Notes under the pieces: generated by a model
Database searches by the model: none
The model's input: only the letters and a program-made list of their open reading frames with translations
Told to the model about the DNA's origin: nothing
Part shown: positions 1 through 8,423 of the stretch, piece by piece
Numbering within the stretch: position 1 is the stretch's first letter
Layout: every line of letters begins with the position of its first letter
Made by a program: the position numbers and the translations under genes
Assembly: GCA_046704785.1 (NCBI GenBank)
Contig: JBJKRF010000055.1
Coordinates: forward strand, 1 to 64,000
DNA: 64,000 bases
Reading direction: 5' to 3'
From: JBJKRF01 sp046704785
Lineage (GTDB): Bacteria > Chloroflexota > Anaerolineae > Anaerolineales > Villigracilaceae

Positions 1-238
1 ACGATGAGCAGTTCGAGGGACGAGCAAGGAAGGCCGAATTTCTCGGATAGAGATACTGCTGTACAAATGAAACGGGTGAAGCCTGTGGGAGTTGTGCAGA
101 GAGCCGAGCCGTCTCCGGCACGAGACAGAAGAAAATCCAGCGCAAATCTTTCTGCGCTATTCTTGGTGAACCGCCGGATGCGGACCCGCATGTCCGGTGG
201 TGTGAGAGGGAGCGGTTAGCCGCCGCTCCCTACTCGAT
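1..238 (+). mobile_element. 3' end of a group II intron (domains V and VI)
   Basis: Only the RNA 3' end is in the window; the 5' part and any maturase gene would lie to the left. Domain V spans about 169-202: an arm at 170-177 pairs with 194-201, a five-pair upper stem (178-182 with 187-191) is capped by a four-base loop, and a two-base bulge (GT) sits at 192-193, the standard 34-nt domain V layout. Domain VI follows at 204-235: 204-215 pairs with 223-235 around loop 216-222, leaving A232 unpaired as the expected branch-point adenosine. The intron then ends near 238 with CTCGAT. The CGC at 172-174, around the G-T wobble, suggests class C, which inserts behind transcription terminators. A small open frame at 4-219 overlaps this RNA and is not a gene. 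The structure is clear; the class is an inference. Confidence 0.78.
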
Positions 239-245
239 TGTTGTT

Positions 246-1454
246 TTACTCACCCAGGTAATCGCGCAACTTGCGACGGATGGACGGGTGCCGCAAGCGA
301 CTGAGCGCCTGGGCTTCGATCTGGCGCACTCGTTCGCGGGTAACGCCCATTTTGCGTCCAACTTCTTCCAGTGTGTATGCTTGTCCATCGAGCAGGCCGT
401 AGCGTAATTGCAGGATACGGACTTCGCGAGGGGGCAAACCGTTAAGAACTTCGCTAAGGTGTTCGCGCAGCAAGTTGTAAGTGGCCGTGTCGTCAGGCGG
501 AGCAGCCTCATCGTCCTCGATAAAATCGCCCAGGACCGAGTCTTCTTCGTCGTCGGTGGGTGTCTCCAGCGAGAGCGGACGACGTGCCACCTGAATCATA
601 TTCTCGACCTTCTTTGGCGGAACTTCCAACGCGTCAGCCAATTCTTCGACAGACGGCTCACGACCCAGACGCTGGGTAAGCTGATGTTGAACGCGGAGCA
701 ATTTGTTGATTTGATCGCCCATGTGGACTGGCACGCGGATCGTTCGTCCCTGATCCGCAATGGCGCGCGTGACAGCCTGCCGAATCCACCAGGTTGCATA
801 GGTGGAAAATTTATGTCCGCGCCGGTAATCGAATTTTTTGGTGGCACGAATCAGACCGATATTACCTTCCTGGATCAAATCCAGAAATGGAACACCGCGT
901 CCCATATATTTTTTGGCGACTGAAATCACAAGACGGGAGTTTGCCGTAATCAGATGTTCACGGGCGGCCCAACCGTCTTCAATCAATCGACGTAGTTCCT
1001 GCCGTCGGCGCGGGCTGACGTTGCCGCGCGCCAACTCTTCCCGGGCCAACCGTCCACGTTCGATTCGTTGTGCTAACTCAACTTCTTCTTCTGCAGTTAG
1101 AAGCGGAACCCGGCTGACCTCTTTTAGATATAGCCCAATCGTATCGTCCGTATCGATATTTGCAAGGTAGTCGTCGAGGTCCAGTTCGCTGGTGGCTTCT
1201 GCTTCGGCTTCATCCGATGCAGACAACTCGTCTTCTGTTGGTTCGGTTGAGGTCGCATCTTCGACAAAGGGAATACCTGCACTGAGAAGTGCCGCGAAGG
1301 CCTCCTCGAGTTGTTCGACATCTTGCTCTGCTTCAGGAAAAAAGTGAAGGATGTCGTCAAGCGTCACGTATGATTTTTGGCGACCCAGTTCAATAAGCCG
1401 CGCAATTGGGGAATATTCTTCCTCTTCTTCTACGATCAACAAAGGTTCATCCAT
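246..1454 (-). CDS. rpoD: Primary RNA polymerase sigma factor (sigma-70, RpoD/SigA)
   Basis: This 402-residue protein directs core RNA polymerase to housekeeping promoters. An acidic N-terminus (LLIVEEEEEY) and short region 1.1-like part precede region 1.2 (DDTIGLYLKEVSRVPLL). Region 2 is intact, with NLRLV-like NSRLVISVAKKYMGRGVPFLDLIQEGNIGL and the -10 recognition helix around YATWWIRQAVTRAIADQ. Region 3 begins RTIRVPVHM. Region 4.2 ends with YTLEEVGRKMGVTRERVRQIEAQAL, the -35-binding helix-turn-helix. The length and complete region 1.2-4.2 fit a group 1 sigma rather than an alternative sigma. The ATG at 1454 has an AAAGGA ribosome binding site. Consensus-like -35/-10 boxes lie directly upstream. 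The gene ends only a few bases from the group II intron remnant. Confidence 0.96.
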   Translation of the reverse strand: MDEPLLIVEEEEEYSPIARLIELGRQKSYVTLDDILHFFPEAEQDVEQLEEAFAALLSAGIPFVEDATSTEPTEDELSASDEAEAEATSELDLDDYLANIDTDDTIGLYLKEVSRVPLLTAEEEVELAQRIERGRLAREELARGNVSPRRRQELRRLIEDGWAAREHLITANSRLVISVAKKYMGRGVPFLDLIQEGNIGLIRATKKFDYRRGHKFSTYATWWIRQAVTRAIADQGRTIRVPVHMGDQINKLLRVQHQLTQRLGREPSVEELADALEVPPKKVENMIQVARRPLSLETPTDDEEDSVLGDFIEDDEAAPPDDTATYNLLREHLSEVLNGLPPREVRILQLRYGLLDGQAYTLEEVGRKMGVTRERVRQIEAQALSRLRHPSIRRKLRDYLGE

Positions 1455-1482
1455 AAAGTTCCTTTAGTTAGGTATCAAAACC

Positions 1483-1511
1483 AGAATACTCTTTTTTCTG
1501 GGCGAATTCAA
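1483..1511 (-). promoter_or_regulatory. Sigma-70 type promoter of rpoD
   Basis: On the minus strand TTGAAT (1511-1506) and TATTCT (1488-1483) are separated by 17 bases, 29 bases ahead of the start codon. The spacing and boxes fit a housekeeping promoter. Confidence 0.6.
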
Positions 1512-1526
1512 TAGGTCTCGCAGAGA

Positions 1527-1577
1527 TTGCCGTGGCGGATACACCCCTTCTTGCAAGGGTGTTTCTCGCCACGGCAA
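1527..1577 (-). terminator. Long hairpin after the Gld-type ABC operon
   Basis: TTGCCGTGGCG (1527-1537) pairs with CGCCACGGCAA (1567-1577), and an inner stem (ACACCCCTT with AAGGGTGT) extends it. It sits about 38 bases past the stop codon of the last gene of the operon, as a terminator would. The run of T is better on the plus side (GTTTTGGTTTT) than on the minus side (TCTCTG), so efficiency toward rpoD is uncertain. Confidence 0.5.
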
Positions 1578-1614
1578 GTTTTGGTTTTCTATGTTGGTGC
1601 TGCGGTTAATTTGT

Positions 1615-2235
1615 CTATGGCGTTGCCGTAGCTTCAACGGAGGCTGTTGCTGCGGGAGACACTGTGCCTGCTGGTGTCGGGGTCGCTGGGAATGGAGGGC
1701 TCGTAACCAAAGTGGTCAATGGATCGATGCTGTCTTTGCTGACGATAGTCACAGTTCCGTCACTCTTTTGTACATAATAGCCGCTTCCCGTTACAGTTTG
1801 TTTGCCAACTTTGAAGTTGTATGTGGTGCCGTCAGATATCGTGGCGGTGATTAACAATGTTGGCTTGCTGATTCCGAGGGTGTCCAAGCCGGGCGGGTTG
1901 TCTACATTGGCTACGATGCTCATATAAAGCGCTTGCGAAGCTGCCTCTTCGGCGGCAGACTGGTTGGCTTTTTCAGGCCCGGAACCCACATCCAAACTCC
2001 AGGTGCCATCGCTTCCGCGTGTAATTGTGACACTTTTGCCGCTATCATTCTCAACCTTCAAAACGTTGATCGATCCATGGCCGGTTGGAATGAGGTAACC
2101 CAGGTTTGGCTTTGTCGGTGTGGCACCTGAATTGATTGCTTGTGTGACGATATTGCCTGGTTGTTGCGTGTACCAAGCCAATGCTGCAACCAGACCCAGG
2201 ACTACAATGAAAACGATAGTTTGACGGCGGATCAT
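1615..2235 (-). CDS. Membrane-anchored DUF4340-like protein, last gene of a Gld-type ABC operon
   Basis: About 206 residues. It begins MIRRQTIVFIVVLGLVAALAW, a single N-terminal membrane anchor, followed by an extracytoplasmic domain with the pattern typical of DUF4340 proteins (ITRGSDGTWSLD, TISDGTTYNFKVGK, YYVQKSDG). The tail is rich in Pro, Thr and Ala (PPFPATPTPAGTVSPAATA), as in other exported proteins in this window. The ATG at 2235 is preferred over a longer reading to 2277 because GAGAGGG precedes it and the upstream gene stops one base earlier. DUF4340 proteins are usually the last member of GldA/F/G-type ABC loci, as here. The molecular role is unknown; it is probably an accessory lipid- or polymer-export component. 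Confidence 0.75.
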   Translation of the reverse strand: MIRRQTIVFIVVLGLVAALAWYTQQPGNIVTQAINSGATPTKPNLGYLIPTGHGSINVLKVENDSGKSVTITRGSDGTWSLDVGSGPEKANQSAAEEAASQALYMSIVANVDNPPGLDTLGISKPTLLITATISDGTTYNFKVGKQTVTGSGYYVQKSDGTVTIVSKDSIDPLTTLVTSPPFPATPTPAGTVSPAATASVEATATP

Positions 2236-2236
2236 C

Positions 2237-3814
2237 TTACCCTCTCTTGCGGCGAGAAGCCCAGGCGGCAATCCCACCGCCTATGATGACCAGCGGAATC
2301 AAACATAGTGAGATGAGGAAAATGCTAATCAACTGGAAGCTGCCCGGCGGGTTGTAGGTACGCGTGATACTGTTCTTCGGCGTCAAATTGATCAGGTTTT
2401 GCTGATTTGCGGCCCAGTCGATGGCGTTGATAAGGATATCTCCGTTTCCACGTTGATAGAGGGCATCGATGGCAAATTGTGAATCGCCAAAGACAACCAG
2501 CCGAGCCTTCGTTTTAGAGTTTTCACCCGAAACGGCCAGTTTAACCGGGCCAGCTACGTCGCTTTTCTGATCGTAGGACACCGAGTTATTCTTGAGAGAA
2601 TCGAAGTTGGTTTCGCCCCAGGCACCTTGCGCAGTGACCGCCAGCGGCGTCAGGGTGATATCTGACGAAGGTGACTTCTCCTGGATGGAGCGCGCATCGG
2701 GGAAGACGGTTAAGACGCCTTGCAGCTTCGTGGTAATGGGCGACTGACCATAACTTTGCGGGTCGGCAATAGCATATAACGCGGGATTCGCATTCGGGTC
2801 GATAATGATGTCATTATCGAGGGTGATGCCCCATTTTTTCAGTAAATCAGCCAACGGGTCGGGCGTGTTTCCAAAGCTTGTCAGCGGAAGTGGGTCTTCC
2901 ATGACTACCAGCGAGCCGCCGCCATCCAGATATTTTTGCAGGACGGTGACTTCTTCGGGGTAGAGCGGCTGCACTGGCCCGGCAATGACGATTGCTTTGG
3001 CGTCTTTTGGAACGCTTCCCTGGCTGCGCAAATTCAAAACGTTGACAGTATAGTTTTTGTTCTGCAGCGCTTGTTTGACCGACGACATGCCTTTATCGTC
3101 CGTACCGTTGATGTCGTGTTCGCCGTGTCCTGTCAGGAAATAGATGACGCGCTGGCTGGGATCCATTAGGCGGATAAGGGCCGAGTCGATATCCTGCTCG
3201 CTTGGCCCTTGCACGGTTGTCTTTTGTGAGCCCATCTGGAAAACGACCGTTCCGTCGCGGTCGACGCCATCGGCCTGGGCGGCAACCGGATCATTGTTCG
3301 GGTCGATGAACTTATAGTCGAATTTGCCTCCGCTGTTTTCCTTGAAATTTTGCAGCAGTTTTTGGACGGTATCGGAACTCAATTGAGATGTATAGTAGGC
3401 TCGCGCGCTCACCGGCTCTTTTAATGATTGGAGTGTGTTGATTGTTTCTGGCGCGAGTGTATTTTGTTTATCTTCCGTCATGTCCCACGATTTTGGGTTC
3501 TGATACACAATCATGTTGATGAAGAACAAGATTCCCACGAACGCTACCAGCATGATAAGCGCATTGCTGCCGTATTGAGCCTGTCGTCCCAGAAAGAATT
3601 TACGAGTTTCTTCGGGATTGAGCAAAGCTGCCACTGCGAGCCCGAGGACGACGACGGCGAGACTGATCCACATGACGCGGGTGATAATTTGTGGGTCGGG
3701 CGGGGTAAATAGACCCGCGTTGCTGAGCCCACTTACTACCAGTGTGCCAACAAAGATCAAGATGCCAAGTAGAGATAGAACCGGGCCTGCAAAACGACGG
3801 AGACTGCTGTTCAT
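2237..3814 (-). CDS. GldG-like ABC transporter auxiliary protein
   Basis: About 525 residues. Two N-terminal membrane segments (SLLGILIFVGTLVVSGL and WISLAVVVLGLAVAALL) and a third near 70-90 (ALIMLVAFVGILFFINMIV) precede a large extracytoplasmic GldG/ABC_transp_aux domain (WDMTEDKQNTLAPETINTLQSL, VIYFLTGHGEHDI, LVVMEDPLPLT). A C-terminal membrane helix (LISIFLISLCLIPLVIIGGGI) ends in basic residues. The ATG at 3814 has an excellent GGAGGTGGAG site and overlaps the permease stop codon as ATGA, so the slightly longer GTG start at 3820 is less likely. In Bacteroidota the homologous GldAFG complex is needed for gliding. Here the transported substrate is unknown. Confidence 0.85.
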   Translation of the reverse strand: MNSSLRRFAGPVLSLLGILIFVGTLVVSGLSNAGLFTPPDPQIITRVMWISLAVVVLGLAVAALLNPEETRKFFLGRQAQYGSNALIMLVAFVGILFFINMIVYQNPKSWDMTEDKQNTLAPETINTLQSLKEPVSARAYYTSQLSSDTVQKLLQNFKENSGGKFDYKFIDPNNDPVAAQADGVDRDGTVVFQMGSQKTTVQGPSEQDIDSALIRLMDPSQRVIYFLTGHGEHDINGTDDKGMSSVKQALQNKNYTVNVLNLRSQGSVPKDAKAIVIAGPVQPLYPEEVTVLQKYLDGGGSLVVMEDPLPLTSFGNTPDPLADLLKKWGITLDNDIIIDPNANPALYAIADPQSYGQSPITTKLQGVLTVFPDARSIQEKSPSSDITLTPLAVTAQGAWGETNFDSLKNNSVSYDQKSDVAGPVKLAVSGENSKTKARLVVFGDSQFAIDALYQRGNGDILINAIDWAANQQNLINLTPKNSITRTYNPPGSFQLISIFLISLCLIPLVIIGGGIAAWASRRKRG

Positions 3815-4554
3815 CTCCACCTCCGCATTTCGACAGCCGCTGACCCGATGAAGATGCCCAGGGCTGCCAAACTAATGTAATAGACAAGACCACCCAATGT
3901 GATTGTCCCTTGTGTAAAGTTGTTGTAGAACTGTGCACTCATGTCCAAATAGGAGAATACGCCGGATCCGCCGGGAAGGATATTGGCCGGGGCGCCAATC
4001 AACCACCACAAGATAACCAAGACAACCAGTGTTGTGAAAAATGCAGCGATCTGGTTGCTGAATAAAGCCGAAATTCCAACGCCAATCCCTAGCAGGGCAC
4101 CTGTCAACAGAATGACACCGATATAGCCGGAAATCATTTGGAGTTGGTCGATTCCCGGCGTAACCAGGCCGTTAAGCATCAATGGAAAAATGAGCGAAAC
4201 CAGGATGAGTGTCAACATGAACAGAAAAGCGCCCAGCCATTTGCCGATCACCAACTCGTAATCCCGTACCGGCGCGGTGAGTAGCAATTCCATCGTGCCC
4301 ATCCGCGCCTCATCTGCCAAGACGCGCATGGTCAGGGCCGGAACGGCCAGGATGAGAAGAAATCCCATGGGCCCAGTGATGATGCGCGAGTCTGGCGCGC
4401 TGGCCGCGCCAAATTGGGCATTGGAGAGCGCCAAAATATTTAGCGCAAAGAGTACACCAACCACCACCAAAAACACAAAAGCAACTACGTAAGCCACAGG
4501 GCTCGTAAAATAAATCTTATATTCGCGTTTTGCGATTGTCCAAATATTCCGCAT
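3811..4554 (-). CDS. ABC-2 type permease, GldF-like
   Basis: A 247-residue integral membrane protein with about six hydrophobic segments: YVVAFVFLVVVGVLFALNIL, MGFLLILAVPALTMRVLA, FLFMLTLILVSLIFPLML and others. The MRVLADEARMGTMELLLTAPV stretch after the second segment is the coupling region characteristic of ABC-2/GldF permeases. It lies 6 bases downstream of the ATPase gene and overlaps the GldG-like gene by four bases. Together these would form a three- or four-protein export complex driven by the ATPase. Confidence 0.88.
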   Translation of the reverse strand: MRNIWTIAKREYKIYFTSPVAYVVAFVFLVVVGVLFALNILALSNAQFGAASAPDSRIITGPMGFLLILAVPALTMRVLADEARMGTMELLLTAPVRDYELVIGKWLGAFLFMLTLILVSLIFPLMLNGLVTPGIDQLQMISGYIGVILLTGALLGIGVGISALFSNQIAAFFTTLVVLVILWWLIGAPANILPGGSGVFSYLDMSAQFYNNFTQGTITLGGLVYYISLAALGIFIGSAAVEMRRWR

Positions 4555-4560
4555 GGTACT

Positions 4561-5505
4561 TTACTCCGTTTGCTCGTCAGTCTCGGTATGAGATTCATCT
4601 CGCGTCAACTGCAAGAAAATCTCTTCCAGGCTCATGCTCAGCGGGCGCATTTCCAATAAATCATAATTCCCTTGGACGACCAGGCGCGCCACTTCGGGAC
4701 GTATATCCTGCCCTGGCGCGTACTGGAATTCCAGACTGCCTTCGCTTTGGTTTTTGACCTCTTGAACGCCCTTGAGTTTGGAGATTTTGCTGGCTAACTC
4801 ATCGGCGTCGCCCTTTACGGTCAAGTGAACGCGTTCTGCGCCTGTCAATCGTGCTTGCAGGTTGGTAGGCGTATCCTCGACGACGATTTTCCCTTTATTG
4901 ATAATGAGGATACGGTCGCACATTTGTTGTGCTTCAGACAAAATGTGGGTCGAAAGGATAACGGTGCGCTCCTTGCCCACTTCGCGGATGACGTTACGGA
5001 CTTCGATGATTTGAACTGGGTCTAAGCCGATGGTTGGCTCGTCCAAAATGAGCACTTCTGGGCGATGGAGCAGCGCTTGCGCCAGCCCAACCCGTTGACG
5101 CATACCCTTGGAGAGATTTCCGACGTAACCTTCAGATCGGTCTTCCAACCCGACCATTTCCAAGGTTTCATCGACGACTTCATCTCCATTAGGAATATGA
5201 CGCAGGTCGGCCATAAACTTCAGGTAATCGAAAACGGTCATATCCGTATAGAGCGGAACCGTTTCTGGCAGGTAACCAACCCGCTTGCGCACCTCCAGTG
5301 ACTCTTTGAAAACATCGAACCCTGCGATGTTGACGTTGCCACTTGTGGGGGGCATATAACCAGTCAAGATGCGCATTGTAGTCGTCTTGCCTGCGCCGTT
5401 TGGACCGAGAAACCCGAGGATTTCTCCCTGGCGGGCTTCGAAATTCAACCCGTCAATTGCCCGACGTGCCCCATAATTTTTGGTTAAGTCGGATACTTTA
5501 ATCAT
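4561..5505 (-). CDS. ABC transporter ATPase, GldA/CcmA-like
   Basis: About 314 residues, first gene of the operon. Walker A is GPNGAGKTTT, the Q-loop region is VGYLPETVPLYTDMTV, the signature is LSKGMRQRVGLAQALL (LSGGQ-like, ending KGMRQR as in GldA/Nos-type ATPases), Walker B is VLILDEPTIGLDP, and the switch histidine is in STHIL. A C-terminal extension of about 80 residues follows the nucleotide domain, as in ABC-2 ATPases. The ATG at 5505 is chosen because AAGGGAGAG precedes it; an upstream start at 5547 would give an unsupported extension. A promoter lies about 95 bases upstream. Confidence 0.92.
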   Translation of the reverse strand: MIKVSDLTKNYGARRAIDGLNFEARQGEILGFLGPNGAGKTTTMRILTGYMPPTSGNVNIAGFDVFKESLEVRKRVGYLPETVPLYTDMTVFDYLKFMADLRHIPNGDEVVDETLEMVGLEDRSEGYVGNLSKGMRQRVGLAQALLHRPEVLILDEPTIGLDPVQIIEVRNVIREVGKERTVILSTHILSEAQQMCDRILIINKGKIVVEDTPTNLQARLTGAERVHLTVKGDADELASKISKLKGVQEVKNQSEGSLEFQYAPGQDIRPEVARLVVQGNYDLLEMRPLSMSLEEIFLQLTRDESHTETDEQTE

Positions 5506-5600
5506 TGACTCTCCCTTGTAGCTGGAAATTGGCGAAACAAAAGGCACGGCAGCCTGCAGGCAACTGTGCCAGGGTGTTTAGTAATTGTGAACCGTGTAAC

Positions 5601-5630
5601 ACTATACAACAAACAAAAAGCAAAAGTCAA
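5601..5630 (-). promoter_or_regulatory. Promoter of the Gld-type ABC operon
   Basis: Minus-strand TTGACT (5630-5625) and TATAGT (5606-5601), spacing 18. It is in the intergenic region shared with the pyrophosphatase gene and points toward the ABC operon. The leader would be about 90 bases. Confidence 0.6.
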
Positions 5631-5761
5631 GAAGTTTGGAAAACTCTAATATACCGCTAATCTTTTCGAGAGCTTCCTTTATGTAATGTTATAATGCTTG
5701 AAAAGCATGGCTTTCCTTGTAAATTCTTAAAAATATGAAATTTTTGAGGAACCGATTTTTC

Positions 5762-5790
5762 TTGACACACCACTTGCCTACATGTACAAT
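5762..5790 (+). promoter_or_regulatory. Strong promoter of the membrane pyrophosphatase gene
   Basis: TTGACA (5762-5767) and TACAAT (5785-5790) with an ideal 17-base spacer. The predicted start is near 5797, giving a leader of about 92 bases. The rest of the 5506-5888 intergenic region holds the divergent ABC promoter and nothing else I can identify. Confidence 0.75.
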
Positions 5791-5888
5791 CCTTCACAAA
5801 TACATTTGGCAATGGCTCTTTTGGGATTTCCGTGAAGGGCGGAGTCTGGACGAGCCTTTAAATTTTTTGTGAACGGGAGGAATGTCGT

Positions 5889-8234
5889 ATGCACATCATG
5901 GAAGGCCTTAGTAGTTTTGAACAGATAGCCATCTGGTGTGTACTGGGAATCGCAATCCTCGGTTTGGCTTACGCATGGTTTTTGCGTTCGCAGATTTTAC
6001 GTGAGGATAAAGGTACCCAGAAAATGCAAGATGTGTGGGGGGCAATTCGAGATGGCGCCGATGCCTATCTTCGCCGACAATTACGTTCGATCTTGCCACT
6101 CATCGCAATTTTGACGGTGGCCCTGTTTTTCTCGGTTTACATTGTTCCACCCAGCCCTGAAGCGCTCGACCGCTTCAAAGGCCTCGATGAATCGACTGTG
6201 CGCCTTTATATTGGCCTTGCTCGCGCAATTGCCTTTATCATGGGCGCCAGTTTTTCTTTATCGGTTGGCCAGATCGGTATGCGTATGGCGATTCAAGGAA
6301 ATGTGCGCGTGGCTGCGGCTGCGCGCAAATCCTTTAGCGATGCGCTGCGCATTGCTTATCGCGCCGGTACCATTACCGGTATGCTGACGGATGGCTTGGG
6401 CCTGTTCGGTGGTACGCTTATTTTCATCGTCTTGGGGATTGCCGCGCCAGATGCTCTGTTGGGGTTCGGGTTTGGTGGCACGTTGCTGGCTCTGTTTATG
6501 CGCGTGGGTGGGGGTATTTTCACCAAAGCGGCCGATGTTGGAGCTGACCTTGTCGGCAAGGTCGAAGCTGGCATCCCGGAGGACGATCCTCGTAATCCGG
6601 CTGTGGTCGCCGATCTGGTTGGGGATAACGTCGGAGATTGCGCCGGTATGGCCGCGGACATCTTCGAGTCTTACGAAGTGACCATCGTTGCTGGCTTGAT
6701 CCTTGGCCTCGCGCTTTATAACGTCACAGGGCGCCTGGAATGGATCATTTTCCCGTTGATCGTGCGCGGAATTGGCGTCCTTTCCTCGATCATCGGGACA
6801 TATGTTGTGCGGGGCGGCGGCTCAGGGAAAGGCCGTAGTGCCATGTCCGCGATTTTTCGTGGATTCCTGTCTTCCGCTGCGATTTCTGCGGTATTGTTCT
6901 TTGCCGCAGGATTTGTTTATCTCAATAATGATGCCATCAACTCGTTCGGCGGTTGGTGGCGCACGCCGATGGCGGTGGCCGTTGGTGTTGTGCTGGCAAT
7001 TTTGATCGATCGTCTGACCGAGTACTTTACCGGTACGGAAAACTCTCCGGTGAAGGAAATTAAGAAGGCTGCCGATACAGGCCCGGCGACCCTGATTCTG
7101 CAGGGCATTTCTGCTGGCTTCGAGTCTTCGGTCTGGTCTATTATTGTCATTGCCCTCACAATTGTCGCTTCGATCTTCATTATGGGCACCGTTCCTGGAA
7201 TGAGCGATGCCAACCGTATTACCTTCATCTTGTACGGTGTGGCGATGACCGGAATCGGTATGTTGACTCTGACGGGCAACAACGTTGCCATGGACTCGTT
7301 CGGTCCCATCGCGGATAATGCGAATGGTATTGGAGAGATGTCATGGTCCGGAATGGAAGATCAAGAGACCAAAGATGCGCAGCAGATCATGGCTGACCTG
7401 GACGCTGTGGGGAACACGACCAAGGCGATTACCAAAGGGGTGGCTATTGGATCGGCAGTCATCGCAGCCGTGGCTCTCTTTGGCTCTTTCCTTGTTGACG
7501 TCAGTCGTGCGCAGGAAACATTGGGCGTAGCGATCTCCAACCAGATTAGCAACGTCGGCATTCGTGTCGATGTGCCGCAAGTATTTGTTGGTATGCTGAT
7601 TGGTGGGGCGTTGCCCTGGCTTTTCTCTTCCTTCGCCATTCAAGCGGTCAGTCGTGCGGCGGCGCTGATCGTCCAGGAAGCGCGCCGCCAATTCAGGGCG
7701 GGCGTGCTCGAAGGGAAGGTCAAACCGGATTATGCCAAGGCAGTCTCGATTTCTACGACTGCTGCGCAGAAGGAATTAATCGGCCTGGCGTTGCTCGGTG
7801 TGGTTACTCCCATTGTTGTCGGGTTGTTGTTGCAAGTCGAGGCGCTGGGTGGTTTTCTGGCTGGCATTATCGTCTCGGGACAACTCCTGGCGGTCTTCCT
7901 GAATAACTCCGGTGGGGCCTGGGACAATGCTAAGAAACTCATCGAAGATGAGCCGCGCAATCTGGAGAAAAATACAGGCAAAGGTTCGGAGCGCCACAAA
8001 GCCGGCGTCGTCGGGGATACGGTTGGCGATCCGTTCAAGGATACGGCTGGCCCGGCCTTAAATCCGATGATCAAGGTTGTTAACCTGGTTTCGGTGATCA
8101 TTGCGCCCATCATTGTTCAGTACGCCGGCGCGACGGGTGGCGCTGAGTCCATTGTGCTGGCGGTTGTATTCGTCTTGATCTTGGTGTTAGCCTGGGTCGT
8201 TATACGCGCCAAAGCACCTGCACCTGCGCTGTAA
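5889..8234 (+). CDS. hppA: Membrane-bound proton-pumping pyrophosphatase, K+-independent type
   Basis: A 781-residue, many-helix membrane protein that hydrolyses pyrophosphate and pumps H+. Family motifs are complete: the substrate site DVGADLVGKVEAGIPEDDPR, then GDNVGDCAGMAADIFESYEVT, DSFGPIADNANGI and the C-terminal DTVGDPFKDTAGPALNPMIKV. Lys512 in GNTTKA is at the position that is Ala in K+-dependent enzymes, so this should be a K+-independent H+ pump. The start ATG at 5889 has GGGAGG eight bases upstream. The gene is monocistronic with its own promoter and terminator. Such pumps recover energy from the pyrophosphate released by biosynthesis. With the V/A-type ATPase further on, the cell has at least two primary ion pumps encoded here. 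Confidence 0.96.
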   Translation: MHIMEGLSSFEQIAIWCVLGIAILGLAYAWFLRSQILREDKGTQKMQDVWGAIRDGADAYLRRQLRSILPLIAILTVALFFSVYIVPPSPEALDRFKGLDESTVRLYIGLARAIAFIMGASFSLSVGQIGMRMAIQGNVRVAAAARKSFSDALRIAYRAGTITGMLTDGLGLFGGTLIFIVLGIAAPDALLGFGFGGTLLALFMRVGGGIFTKAADVGADLVGKVEAGIPEDDPRNPAVVADLVGDNVGDCAGMAADIFESYEVTIVAGLILGLALYNVTGRLEWIIFPLIVRGIGVLSSIIGTYVVRGGGSGKGRSAMSAIFRGFLSSAAISAVLFFAAGFVYLNNDAINSFGGWWRTPMAVAVGVVLAILIDRLTEYFTGTENSPVKEIKKAADTGPATLILQGISAGFESSVWSIIVIALTIVASIFIMGTVPGMSDANRITFILYGVAMTGIGMLTLTGNNVAMDSFGPIADNANGIGEMSWSGMEDQETKDAQQIMADLDAVGNTTKAITKGVAIGSAVIAAVALFGSFLVDVSRAQETLGVAISNQISNVGIRVDVPQVFVGMLIGGALPWLFSSFAIQAVSRAAALIVQEARRQFRAGVLEGKVKPDYAKAVSISTTAAQKELIGLALLGVVTPIVVGLLLQVEALGGFLAGIIVSGQLLAVFLNNSGGAWDNAKKLIEDEPRNLEKNTGKGSERHKAGVVGDTVGDPFKDTAGPALNPMIKVVNLVSVIIAPIIVQYAGATGGAESIVLAVVFVLILVLAWVVIRAKAPAPAL

Positions 8235-8253
8235 AGTAAGATGGGCACTTCCA

Positions 8254-8285
8254 ATAGTGAGGGCAAACTCGCCCTCACTATTTTT
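8254..8285 (+). terminator. Rho-independent terminator after hppA
   Basis: ATAGTGAGGGC (8254-8264) pairs perfectly with GCCCTCACTAT (8271-8281) around a six-base loop, followed by TTTTT. Confidence 0.9.
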
Positions 8286-8371
8286 AATTCTCTTTCAATT
8301 GTGGCCTCTGAGAATCAGTGGGGTGTGGGCGGCGTTGCCGCGGAAAATCCCAAAAAGCCTCAATTGCTGGA

Positions 8372-8400
8372 TTTACTTTGGGTGTTAAAGGCACTATAAT
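8372..8400 (+). promoter_or_regulatory. Promoter of the membrane protein/phosphatase-superfamily pair
   Basis: TTTACT (8372-8377), 17-base spacer, TATAAT (8395-8400). The predicted start is about 17 bases ahead of the TTG start codon at 8424. Confidence 0.65.
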
Positions 8401-8423
8401 CTTTGCTTGTTTAGGAGAAGACT

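Noticed and set aside
4..219. Open frame of 71 codons at the left edge
   Set aside because: It lies on the folded domains V and VI of a group II intron and encodes a basic, low-complexity product; the RNA explains the sequence.
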